This document shows, piece after piece, positions 48,442 to 58,103 of a stretch of DNA of 64,000 nucleotides (within the stretch, counting starts at the first letter, position 1; each line of letters begins with the position of its first letter). Made by a program: the position numbers and the translations under genes. The stretch is from Neopestalotiopsis rosae. Its lineage: Eukaryota; Ascomycota; Sordariomycetes; Amphisphaeriales; Sporocadaceae. The stretch spans positions 4,712,001-4,776,000 of the forward strand of contig JALGAS010000006.1 of assembly GCA_023078685.1 (NCBI GenBank). The letters run 5' to 3'. The notes under the pieces are model-generated. The model saw only the letters and a program-made list of their open reading frames with translations. It searched no databases and had not been told where the DNA came from.

Positions 48442-49686
48442 ATGTCCCAGTTGCCCGTCTTGATCATTGGTTGTGGCATAGCGGGCCCCGTCCTCGCCCT
48501 ACTTTTGAAGACAAAGGGATATCATCCGATCGTATTTGAGAAGGTGCGACAGCTTGGAGATGCCGGTGCTTCTTTGATGCTCATGCCCAATGGCATGAAA
48601 GTATTGAACTTGGTGGGGCTGTCAGACGAAATCTATGCTTCGTCCTTTCCTCTGGAGGCTTTCGAGGACTTCACTGCAGCTGGTGCACCACTGGGTTCTT
48701 CAGCAATGCCTGCTACATTTCTAGAAAAGTACGGGCAACATGCTGTAGGCGTCAAGAGAACGTGGTTGAACTTGACCTTGAAGAACCGAATGATATCGGC
48801 CGGCATTGAGCTAAGAGAGGGCTGGGAGCTTGGCAGCATCGACGAAGACGCCAATTCCGTCACTGCATCTTTCACGAATGGCGAAAAGGTTCAAGGCCTT
48901 TTCATGATTGGCTGCGATGGCATCAAGGCTGCCTCGAGAATATCATTGCTCAAGCGAAAGAATGTTGAGCAACCCTCGCCGAGTTTCACTGGCCTGACTC
49001 AAACCTCTGGCATTTCACCAACTCCTAGCATTCTGGTCAGGTCGTCCTTGAAGAATTGGTATGGTGAAGGAGTTCATTTTATATCTTATCCCGTGTCTCA
49101 TGATCGGATCTCTTGGGCAGTGACGCTGCCCCAGACTCGTGAGAGTCCGGAATCATGGCGACTATACAGAGATGAAGACATGAAAGAAGTCAAGCATGAT
49201 CTGTCAAAAGTACTGCAAGGGTTTGAACCAAGTATTATTGAACTGGTACATTCGGCAGAAAGACTATTGAAGTTTGGTCTCTTCGACAGGAGAACATTGG
49301 ACGTGGACGAATGGCATAGTCACCGAGTTGTCCTGGCGGGCGATGCTGCACATCCGACGAGTCCGCATCTTGGACAAGGTGCCAACCAGGCCTTGGAAGA
49401 TTGCTATCATTTGAGCCAAGCCTTACCTGTATCCACCGGCATCAATGCACCCACGATGGAGTCGGACTTGGAGTCTATATTCAAACAATATGCGCTCCAA
49501 CGCCAGCCACGGACTGCCGCGCTCGTCAAGGGCGCCAGAGCTGCGGGAGAGAAGCGGGTGGTCACAACAGGATGGAAAGACTGCGGGAGTCGAAATCAGA
49601 AAGTGAGGCAGGAATGGCTGGACACCGTCGCCATCGAGGCCAAATTTGACGGCCTATGCAGAGAACCATTCAATCTGGTTGCCTGA
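48442..49686 (+). CDS. FAD-dependent monooxygenase (salicylate-hydroxylase-like)
   Basis: Intronless, 414 residues from the ATG before SQLPVLIIG; an in-frame ATG farther upstream (48268) would prepend a leader-like sequence. Group A flavoprotein monooxygenase, which hydroxylates an aromatic or polyketide-type substrate with NAD(P)H and O2. Motifs: GCGIAGPVLALLLKTKG (GxGxxG, ADP binding), GCDGIKAASR (DG motif) and RVVLAGDAAHPTSPHLGQG (GD motif, FAD ribityl binding), followed by an ALEDCYHLSQAL helix. No signal peptide and no C-terminal membrane segment, so likely cytosolic. There is no polyketide synthase or NRPS nearby, so I see no secondary-metabolite cluster. Substrate unknown. Confidence 0.88.
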   Translation: MSQLPVLIIGCGIAGPVLALLLKTKGYHPIVFEKVRQLGDAGASLMLMPNGMKVLNLVGLSDEIYASSFPLEAFEDFTAAGAPLGSSAMPATFLEKYGQHAVGVKRTWLNLTLKNRMISAGIELREGWELGSIDEDANSVTASFTNGEKVQGLFMIGCDGIKAASRISLLKRKNVEQPSPSFTGLTQTSGISPTPSILVRSSLKNWYGEGVHFISYPVSHDRISWAVTLPQTRESPESWRLYRDEDMKEVKHDLSKVLQGFEPSIIELVHSAERLLKFGLFDRRTLDVDEWHSHRVVLAGDAAHPTSPHLGQGANQALEDCYHLSQALPVSTGINAPTMESDLESIFKQYALQRQPRTAALVKGARAAGEKRVVTTGWKDCGSRNQKVRQEWLDTVAIEAKFDGLCREPFNLVA

Positions 49687-50647
49687 CGACGCTATGCATT
49701 GGCAATCATGAGAAGTTACGGGAGCCTCGGCTTCGCATCTGAATATCAGCAATGATTGCGTCATCCAAGGAGATGTGCGCTGTCATAAACCATGTCGACT
49801 TACGATGCCACATGGGAGCCCAAGTCGAATTTCCTATACAATAGTGATATACAATATTCCCCTATTTTGTGCAGCGACCAGATCCATAGTCTGTCAGTTA
49901 TATTGGCCCCGCAATTCGCCCCTCCATGTGTAGTCAAAGCAACAACCTTAGTCGGAAGCTTTATTGCTGCTGCTGCTGAAATGCCGAATACTGCAGTATG
50001 CTCAACGGTTAAGCTGCCGCCGCATGTGCCCGCACCCACCATGGCGTTGTTGCGATCTCCACTCGATACTGCTACTTACATCTTGGCACTTGCAGCTAAC
50101 GACCGTTGCATTGGCCAATAACCGTAGGGTCGCCTCCAGGCCTGCAGGCGTATTATTGAAGTCCTGGCGGGACCTTGCCCCGGGTTTCGTTGTGGAACTA
50201 AACATCAATGCACTGGCTTGTCGACCAGGTATAGAGGTGCCCCGCCATACCAAATGCGTGTACAATCTCCGTCGGCGCCCAGCACAAAGCAGGAGTTCGG
50301 CCCACCTGACGACTCGGATGTGGGTAGCATCCCGAATATCAACTCGGAAGCTGGGAAAGGTCGACTGCAATACTCATGATGATCTTCGTTCGGCACATAA
50401 TATCCTCAGGAGATGGCCTCGCTTCTAACTGAGCGATGTCACCCTGCCAGCATGGATTAAGACCCTGTCGCCGCATGGCATACCATCACGCGAAGCGATA
50501 GGCACCCCGGACTGGCCAAATGCAACACGAACTCACGAGGCCCTCACCAACACAATCATGGAATCATGCACTGCGGCGTATGGAAGCCCGGCAATATGGT
50601 CCTATTGATTCGAGTCGGGTAGGCACATTGCAGATCGCTGAGCATGT
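49687..50647. other. Intergenic, upstream of secreted GMC gene
   Basis: About 0.96 kb. Frames of 60-154 codons exist on both strands (for example minus 50002-50370, plus 49964-50428), overlap each other and show no domain. I treat it as intergenic, with low certainty that it hides nothing. Confidence 0.4.
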
Positions 50648-50655
50648 TATATAAA
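50648..50655 (+). promoter_or_regulatory. TATA box of the secreted GMC gene
   Basis: TATATAAA 90 bp before the start codon. Confidence 0.6.
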
Positions 50656-50737
50656 GCATCCCTCAACGCCATGTCGGCTCTTGCAAAGGGAAGACGCTCA
50701 TCGCACTCCGGCACCAGACCATTGACATTCCTTCGCC

Positions 50738-52678
50738 ATGCGTGCGCATACTTTGTTGGGCCTCTTCGTGGCCTCGCTTTCATCCTTCGCCCTCGGTGAA
50801 GACCTCACCGGTTACGAGTATGTCGTCGTCGGTTCGGGAGCTGGTGGTGGCCCTGTAGCTGCTCGCCTGGCTTTGGCTGGCCACAAGACGCTTCTCATTG
50901 AAGCCGGTGACGATCAAGGAGCCAACATCAACTACACTGTGCCGGCTTACAACGCCAAGGTGTCCGAGGACCAACAGGTTGCTTGGAACTTCTTTGTCCG
51001 CCACTACGCCGACGATGAGCAGCAGGCACGAGACTGGAAGACTAGCTACGACACCCCTGACGGCGATGTTTATACTGGACTTGACCCTCCCGAGGGTTCC
51101 GTCATGAAGGGCACCCTGTATCCTCGAACCGGTACTCTCGGAGGCTGCACGGCCCACAATGCCCTCATTGCCGTGTATCCCCACCAGTCCGATTTTGAGT
51201 ACATTGCCAACCTGACCGGCGACGACTCTTGGTCGCCTTCCAACATGCGCACCTACTTTGAGAAGTTGGAGAAGAACCAGTACCTGCTCCCTGGTGTCGA
51301 GGGCCATGGCTACGACGGCTGGCTTGAGACAGAGACTGCTCCTCTGAGCATCCCTCTTGGCGACACCCAGCTTCTCTCCATGCTTACTGGTGGTGCCTGG
51401 GCTCTGGGCAACTTGACTGGCGGCTTGATTGATCTTGCCACACTCATTGCCGGCGACCTGAACGCCGACACCCTCAGCCGTGACCAAGACCCGTCATACT
51501 ACCAGATTCCTCTGAGCACCAACGACGCCCACCGAACTGGCGCCCGTGAGTTCGTGGTGGCTGTCCGCGATGCCGTCAACGATGATGGCTCCAAGATGTA
51601 CCCCCTGGACGTCAGACTGAACTGCCACGTCACCAAGATCGTTTTTGACAACAGCACCTCGCCGCCCACTGCAACTGGAGTCGAGTTCCTGGACGGTGCA
51701 CACTTGTACAGCGCCAGCCCTCTGAGCGGTGGTGCTGGTACTGCTGGTTCCGCCACTGCCTCGCGGGAAGTCATCATTTCTGGTGGTGTCTACAACTCGC
51801 CCCAGCTTTTGAAGCTTTCTGGTGTTGGTCCTCGGGAGGAACTCGAGTCCTTCAATATTTCCGTCATCAAGGACCTCCCTGGTGTTGGTACCAATCTGCA
51901 AGATCACTACGAGATCTCCGTCAATGCCAAGGTGCCTACCAACTGGACTGCCTTCGAAGGTTGCACATTCAGCTTTGATGGAGAGTACGACGAGTGCCTG
52001 GACCGCTGGAACACTTCCATCCTTGGCGACCGCGGCACCTACTCCTCGGCTGGCTTGGCTGCTACCATGCTGTACAAGAGTACTGTCACTGAGGACGACA
52101 GCTACGACGTCTTTGTCTTTGGCGGTCCCGTCAACTTCCGTGGCTACTTCCCCAACTACAGTTACAACGCCACCAAGCTCCATGACTGGTTCTCGTGGGC
52201 CATTCTCAAGGCCCACCCGCGCAACAGGGCCGGTAGCGTCACCCTCAGAAGCGCTGATCCTTTGGACATGCCTGAGATTCTCTTCAACTATTTCCAGGAT
52301 GGAGCCGATGAGGATTTGCAGGCTTTGTACGAGGCGATTGAACTCGCACGAGATGCCTACGACCGCCAGCTTGTGCCGACTATCGAGTCCCTTCCGGGCA
52401 ATGAGACGGCCACGGAAGAAGCCGTGAAGCAGTACATTCGTGATGGTACCTGGGGCCACCACGCCTCATCCACTTGTCCCATTGGTACGGATGATGACGA
52501 GTACGCGGTTTTGGACTCTGAATTCCGCGTCCGAGGAGTCAGTGGTCTGCGCGTCGTTGATGCATCAGTATATCCGCGCATTCCGGGAACGTTTACCGCA
52601 GTTTCTACTTACATGGTCGGCGAGAAAGCCGCAGATGTCATTCTGGCTGGATTGAACACCACCACAACTTCTTCATAA
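50738..52678 (+). CDS. Secreted GMC oxidoreductase (AA3-like)
   Basis: Intronless, 646 residues. Signal peptide MRAHTLLGLFVASLSSFALG, so exported. FAD-binding motif VVVGSGAGGGPVAARLALAG, adenine-ribose acidic motif LLIEAGD, first GMC signature PRTGTLGGCTAHNAL, second signature SGGVYNSPQLLKLSG, and the C-terminal block WGHHASSTCPIG with the catalytic His. In the last block (YPRIPGTFTAVSTYMVGEKAAD) the place usually taken by the second catalytic His or Asn appears to be Phe. Many N-glycosylation sequons are visible (for example NYT, NLT, NST, NWT, NTS). Third positions are strongly C/G-rich, which also opens two long antisense frames. The likely role is oxidation of an extracellular alcohol, sugar or aldehyde; the substrate is unknown. 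Confidence 0.92.
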   Translation: MRAHTLLGLFVASLSSFALGEDLTGYEYVVVGSGAGGGPVAARLALAGHKTLLIEAGDDQGANINYTVPAYNAKVSEDQQVAWNFFVRHYADDEQQARDWKTSYDTPDGDVYTGLDPPEGSVMKGTLYPRTGTLGGCTAHNALIAVYPHQSDFEYIANLTGDDSWSPSNMRTYFEKLEKNQYLLPGVEGHGYDGWLETETAPLSIPLGDTQLLSMLTGGAWALGNLTGGLIDLATLIAGDLNADTLSRDQDPSYYQIPLSTNDAHRTGAREFVVAVRDAVNDDGSKMYPLDVRLNCHVTKIVFDNSTSPPTATGVEFLDGAHLYSASPLSGGAGTAGSATASREVIISGGVYNSPQLLKLSGVGPREELESFNISVIKDLPGVGTNLQDHYEISVNAKVPTNWTAFEGCTFSFDGEYDECLDRWNTSILGDRGTYSSAGLAATMLYKSTVTEDDSYDVFVFGGPVNFRGYFPNYSYNATKLHDWFSWAILKAHPRNRAGSVTLRSADPLDMPEILFNYFQDGADEDLQALYEAIELARDAYDRQLVPTIESLPGNETATEEAVKQYIRDGTWGHHASSTCPIGTDDDEYAVLDSEFRVRGVSGLRVVDASVYPRIPGTFTAVSTYMVGEKAADVILAGLNTTTTSS

Positions 52679-53880
52679 ATATTTTCTTCTTCTCGTAACA
52701 TAAATTGCTAGGAAATATAGCGAATGATTTGAGAAATTCATGTTGTATCTATTCTCGTGCAGATCTGTACACAAACATGTGAAATTAAAGCTGCATCATC
52801 TTTGGCAGTCCAAACATTACCGCACTCTTCAAGGTGGCCGCAGCCGACCTGGTGCGACTGTCAAGCATATTCTCACCGTAAAATTGGTTTGAGCTGACGA
52901 CTGTAGACCTGTCGTGCTTACTGATTGAAGAGAACATCATGACTTGTCCATGCTCTCATGAGACATAATCAAACATTCCTTGGTTTCCGCTATCGAACTC
53001 TGCCAAGATCTTGACGATGATTCCAGGAAAACATGAGATGGAATCACACTAGTCGAGCCATTCGCAGAGCTAATGTAGTTGGTAAAGTAGCTGAACCAGT
53101 CTCAAGCACATCATTGGAAGCCTGCTTGCTGTCTTTCAGGCATTTGCTCCATCTCTGAACTCCTTACATCATTAGCGACCACTTATTATACGGAATGACT
53201 ATTTAGACAAAGGCATGTCGTTTGATAGTCGTTATGCAGAGGCGTTGTTCATCACACTGGGTTCAAATAAGATTCAGATGTCCGAGTGGTCCCTATTCAC
53301 AGATGCCACCTTACTGAGTGACTACATTTGACCCAGCTGGTGTCTAGACTTGCCGTGCGGGGCCGTAGCTTTAGCTGCTGCTTAAAAGTGCTCGACCAGA
53401 GCCAGTATGCAATCTGAGACTTGAATGATGTAGTCAATCTAGAATTGAGTTTCTTAGCTTGGTCGAGCTCACAATCGTGATCCCGTCCAAAAAGCCCATA
53501 TCCTCCATGCACTGGTCTCGATAATTGATTCAGCTCTGTCCCAAGTGTCGATTGGAAAATGACGCGATGCTGAACCAAGCTGAACTCTAACGCGTAGTAT
53601 TCCGCAGAGCTACGTAGGCAATTGATCTTTATGGTTTCTTGACATCACGTAGGGCGAACGTCACTAATAGGAAGGGTCACTAATCTGAAAAAGCCACAAT
53701 CACGTACGACATGGTGCATGGTTGGATCCCATTAGGCGAACTCAACAGAATGGTTACTTTCATTCAAATAGAGATCAAGGACAACTTGACAGCTCGTACG
53801 TCTTGATGTGTATTGTAGAACATCAACGTACTGCAAATATTTGACAACCCACAAAATTCACAAATTTGACGGCCGACATC
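52679..53880. other. Intergenic, upstream of reticulon-like gene
   Basis: 1.2 kb with no supported gene. The single frame of 93 codons on the minus strand (53297-53578) shows no domain. Confidence 0.45.
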
Positions 53881-55794
53881 ATGAATGAGGCAGGATATGT
53901 GGACATGCCCAACCAGCCTGAGGGCATGCGTGCAGGGCAGCGTATCGTCAACGGTTCGTCTATCAACACAGGTTCAAGATGTGATTATTGACAGAACTGA
54001 AACCCAAAAAGTCCCTACTTTAGTTCAAACATCGCTGCGGCAGCCATCAGACCCCCAGCTCGATAATAACCTTCACCACAACATGGGTGCACAAAGCCAC
54101 GGAAACATGTACCAAGGCGTCGGCTCCAATATGGGCCAGCTTCACGATCCCGGTCGCTTGCACAATGATTATGCTTCTCGCCACGACTACATGGAACATG
54201 GACAGCATGCCGGTCCTCTGAAGAAGGCAATGGGTAAAATAAATGCTCACGCTCGTCATGAATTGCGCTGACTTGTGTGTGTTGCAGCTCACACAGATAG
54301 TCTTTATAAGTACCTCGACGTAAGCTCTACAACCGTTGTGCTAGGATCCTCTAACTTTGCTCGATAGTGGGAGAACCCTCTGCGTACCGTTGGATCCTAC
54401 GTCGGTGCTGCAAGCTTGTTGCTTGGGTTGCACTACTTTCCTCTGACCTCGTTGCTTTTAAAGGCCGTTGCGACCGTTCTCGGAGGTTTGTGTTCATCGG
54501 GTCCCAAAGCCATGCAAGTATTAATTTAGAGTCCAGTCATGTCGGTTGCGGCTTTCGCCGGACAATCTTTCAATAATACCAACGATGCAAACCCGAGAGC
54601 CAGAAATGAACGCCGTACATACACAAAGGTCCCCGAGGCGACGTTGAACGCAACTTTGAGAGATATTCATGACTTTGTTCAATATGCAGTTGTTGAAGCT
54701 CAGAGGATTCTCTTTGGCGAAGACTTGTCCAAGACGCTTGCTGTAAGTATCAATAAAATGGGCAAGGGGAAAGGCTGCGCTGACATGACTAGGCTTTTGC
54801 TGGTACCACTGCACTCTATTGGTTTATCAAAGTCCTTTCACCATTCGGATTGACGTTTCTGGGCTTGACATCCGTCTACATTGGCACACTCATTGCTTCT
54901 CCCCGTGGACGCGCAGCTACTCGTGCAGCTGGTAGGCGTGCCAGCGATGCGACCAGTGCAGCAGCACAGAGAGGAAAGGCTTTCGCAAGAAGCGGTAAGA
55001 AGCAGGCTGTCAACATGTCGAGTCAGGCCCAGCAATCTGCTTCGAATGCACAGAAGAATGTTGCCGACACAGTTAGCAGCGGCACAAAGAACATGTCCGA
55101 CACGATGAGCAGCAGTGCAAAGACTGCTTCCGACTCAGTCAGCAGCGGAGCAAAGAACGTCTCTGATACAGTCAGTAAGGGCACAAAGAGCACGACTAGC
55201 ACCCTTGGTCAACTTGGCCAAAAGTTGGGCATTTCCGGTAAAAAGTCCGCAGACACTGGTATTGGTTCTACCAAAGGTACTTCTCATACCACTTCGACTG
55301 GTATGTCTAGTGGTGTGTCTCTTGACACACCTCAATCAGGTGTATCTTCACACAGGGCAATGGATACCGAGTCTCGACAGCTGGGGGGAAATAAGTCTGG
55401 AGCCCGATCTACTGGAACATCTGACTCTGTCCTTGCCGGCGATAATGCTAGCAATTATACCACCAGTACAATGCTTGAGGGTGACAACAAAATTGGTACG
55501 TCACACGGCACGCACAATGTACCTCGCTCGACTGTCACCATGGATCAGTCAAACAGTGGATTCTCAGGCTATGGCGATCCTTACATCGGAAGTTCAACTA
55601 GTACTACAACAGCAACGGACAATTCGATGAATCCTCTACAGCAGGGCATGGGCAGTACGAACCCGTTCATCAACAATGCTGGCTTGGGAACCACAGGAGG
55701 TACTGCTGGCGATGCAGTGTCCGGCAAAGCAGCTGGTGATCCTCGTGCCGCAAAGCTGGCAAAAGGTGTGTCGGTAGGCAAGACAGACATTTAA
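53881..55794 (+). CDS. Reticulon-like ER membrane-shaping protein with long repetitive tail
   Basis: Model join(53881..53953, 54012..54233, 54288..54319, 54368..54485, 54537..54742, 54793..55794), 550 residues, all phases kept. The reticulon homology region runs from about residue 105 (DSLYKYLDWENPLRTVGSYVG) to about 260. The first hydrophobic hairpin (SLLLGLHYFPLTSLLLKAVATVLGVMSVAAF) is followed by a soluble loop, then a second hairpin (ALYWFIKVLSPFGLTFLGLTSVYIGTLI). Reticulons insert hairpins into the ER membrane and curve it into tubules. The tail of about 290 residues is Ser/Thr/Gly/Lys-rich, with four 11-residue repeats at residues 308-351. The first exon is the weakest part: its donor GTTCGT is unusual, and translation could instead begin at a downstream ATG such as 54082. 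Confidence 0.82.
55063..55194 (+). repeat. Four 11-residue (33-bp) repeats in the reticulon tail
   Basis: Encodes ADTVSSGTKNM, SDTMSSSAKTA, SDSVSSGAKNV and SDTVSKGTKST in series. The pattern (S/A)D(T/S)(V/M)SxxxK recurs exactly every 11 residues, a period known from LEA proteins, synuclein and perilipin amphipathic helices. Confidence 0.85.
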
Positions 55795-56552
55795 TAGCCA
55801 TGAGGGGAGGGTACATTTGGGCGGGTGATTCCTATGGCAAATGTGATTTGCCATTTTGGGTGGGATTCAATTATTGTATCGTGCTTGAACATGGACCTAG
55901 TGGATACTGCCACACAAATACCAATCATTTGAAAATGTGTAATTGCGACATGAGCGTCATGGAGCGTTGTCAGAATAATCTGAAAATTAAACACTACAAA
56001 TCTGTGTATGTGAGATTGCAGCATATTGCAACGTTTAAGACGACCCTGATATCGAGTCTATGTAAGTGATTGACAGTATTGTTTTATTCGTACGGAGATC
56101 GTGAACGATTGATTCGGACCACAGAAGAAGTTAAGTACATCTATTGGCGGCTACAAGGAACATATTCATCCATCTTGACCTAAGCGCATAATAATATAAA
56201 TAAACAATATCTGCGCAAGTCCGTCGGCTCCAACAATAATAGTGCCCAGTCACAGTGATGTAGTTACGAAACTCTGCTGGGGGTCGTCAGCACTACTAGC
56301 ATGATTCATGCTCGAACTGCCGATGGTTTGTTGCGCGTCCAAGTGAACGCATGCACTTGTATGTTGCCCCGCGTTGGCCTCGGATCGGCGGGAGCATGAT
56401 TGCGGGGATGAATATGATCATGGGGTCATGTCTCGCTTGGCTTTTTGAGATCATCCCATTAACTGTGGATATCCTGAGAACGCGATTGTGGGCATACGGA
56501 AAAGTCAGAAGCAAAGAGGATAGAATCCTGCGTAGAAAACGGATTTGCGACA
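55795..56552. other. Intergenic between reticulon and ADH genes
   Basis: 758 bp; no gene seen. Holds the reticulon 3' end and the ADH promoter. Confidence 0.45.
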
Positions 56553-57870
56553 ATGAGGGCACTGAGATATTATGGCAAGGGGGACATTCGCCTCGAACAA
56601 GTTGAGGAGCCCAACGTTCGTCCAGGTTGGGTCAAGGTATGCATCAGCTCACCATGTTTCTACAATCAGACCTCATGATTAATCATTCAGCAGGTCAAGC
56701 CAGCGTTTGTTGGTATCTGCGGGACAGATTTGCACGAGTATCTCGGAGGAAACAATTTGATACCCAAGCCTGGAAGCCCTCATCCCATTACACAGGAAAG
56801 CTCGCCCGTAACCTTGGGCCATGAATTCAGCGGAATTGTCGAGGAAATAGGTGAGGGGATCACAGACTTGCAGCAAGGCGAGAGAGTCTGTGTGCAGCCG
56901 ACGATTTACTGTAATGAATGTGATTCCTGTCTGAGGAACATGCACAACGCATGTACGAGGAATGGATTCATTGGACTCAGCGGTGAGCTCCATTGACAAC
57001 TGTTGGAATATCTCTTTGACTGACAATCATACAGGCTGGGGAGGTGGCCTTGCTGATTATATTGCTGTTCCAAGATCGGCAGTCTGGAAACTTCCGGATA
57101 ACGTGTCTCTCGAGTTTGGAGGTAGGTTTGGCTGATTACCAAGTCGTCTCCTCTGGCCGCTAATGCATCTAGCTCTTGTTGAACCACTGGCTGTTGGATT
57201 TCACGCTGTCAGTATTGCTCCGGTCGCCCATCCGATCCCGTCTGACACATCGCTTCTTGTCCTGGGAGGCGGGCCGATTGGACTCTCAGTGATTCAAGCC
57301 ATCCTCGCCCAAGCAACCTCATCAGGCGACCCTCCATTGATTATCGTGTCGGAACCATCCAAGGCCCGGCAGAACTTTGCACTTGAATTTGGAGCCCAGC
57401 ATGTCGTCGACCCTCTCAAGCAAGACCTTGTCGCAGAGGTTCGAAAATTAACAGAGGGGCGAGGATGTGATGTGGTCCTCGATGCAGCAGGCGTTCAGTC
57501 GGGATTGGATGAGGCCATGCAATGTCTGCGCGCGGGAGGTACCGTAGTCAACATAGCAGTCTGGGAAAAGCGAGCGACATTGGAAATGAACCAGTTGAAT
57601 TTTAGGGAGCGGGCATACATTGGTTGCGCAACGTACAACAATCAGGACTTTGGTCATGTCTTGCAAGCCATGGCGAAAGATAGAATCCGCCCCGGGGCAA
57701 TGATTACGCGCATGATTGATATTGAGGATATTGAGGACAAGGGATTTCGAGCGTTGATTGAGGAGAAGGACACGCAGGTGAAGATCATGGTTGATATGGC
57801 AAAAAGTAGGCGCAAAGACAGTGCTATTGTTGTCCCTGGCGATGGTGACGCTGAGGTGACGGCGCAATGA
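56553..57870 (+). CDS. Zinc alcohol/polyol dehydrogenase, (R,R)-butanediol dehydrogenase-like
   Basis: Model join(56553..56636, 56694..56982, 57035..57121, 57173..57870), 385 residues. Medium-chain zinc dehydrogenase with motifs VGICGTDLHEY (catalytic Cys), LGHEFSG (His/Glu), the structural-zinc cysteines CNECDSC...NAC, the EPLAVGFHAV segment and the Rossmann motif LGGGPIGLSVIQA. The N-terminal MRALRYYGKGDIRLE and PGWVKVKPAFVGICGTD are typical of the butanediol/sorbitol dehydrogenase branch. All three introns are short (57, 52 and 51 nt) and in phase; the splice between exons 2 and 3 restores GLSGWGGGLADY. Cytosolic, no signal. It is convergent with the siderophore-transporter-like gene (233 bp between stops). 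The exact polyol or acetoin substrate is not determined. Confidence 0.9.
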
Positions 57871-58103
57871 TGAAACATTTCTTTCGTCTGGAAATTAGTC
57901 CAATGCCGTTAGTCCATGTAAACTCGACGTATTTTGGACGCAAGTCCAACTCAGAGTGTCTGCGCTGCATGTCCACAAGTGAAGAAGAGGTGCGCTCTGA
58001 ATAGGTTGTTGGCATGTACAACTCGAATGACGGAGTCTGAGAAAACTGGTTTGGAACACGGATGATATTTACTGGTATCTAGGTATTATACGATAAATGT
58101 GGC

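Noticed and set aside
50780..52462. Two long antisense frames (235 and 322 codons) opposite the secreted GMC gene
   Set aside because: They exist because the GMC gene has strongly C/G third positions; they show no domain, and the sense frame has complete GMC motifs.
53260..53285. tRNA-like GGGTTCAAAT sequence
   Set aside because: No matching acceptor stem, D-arm or anticodon arm around it.
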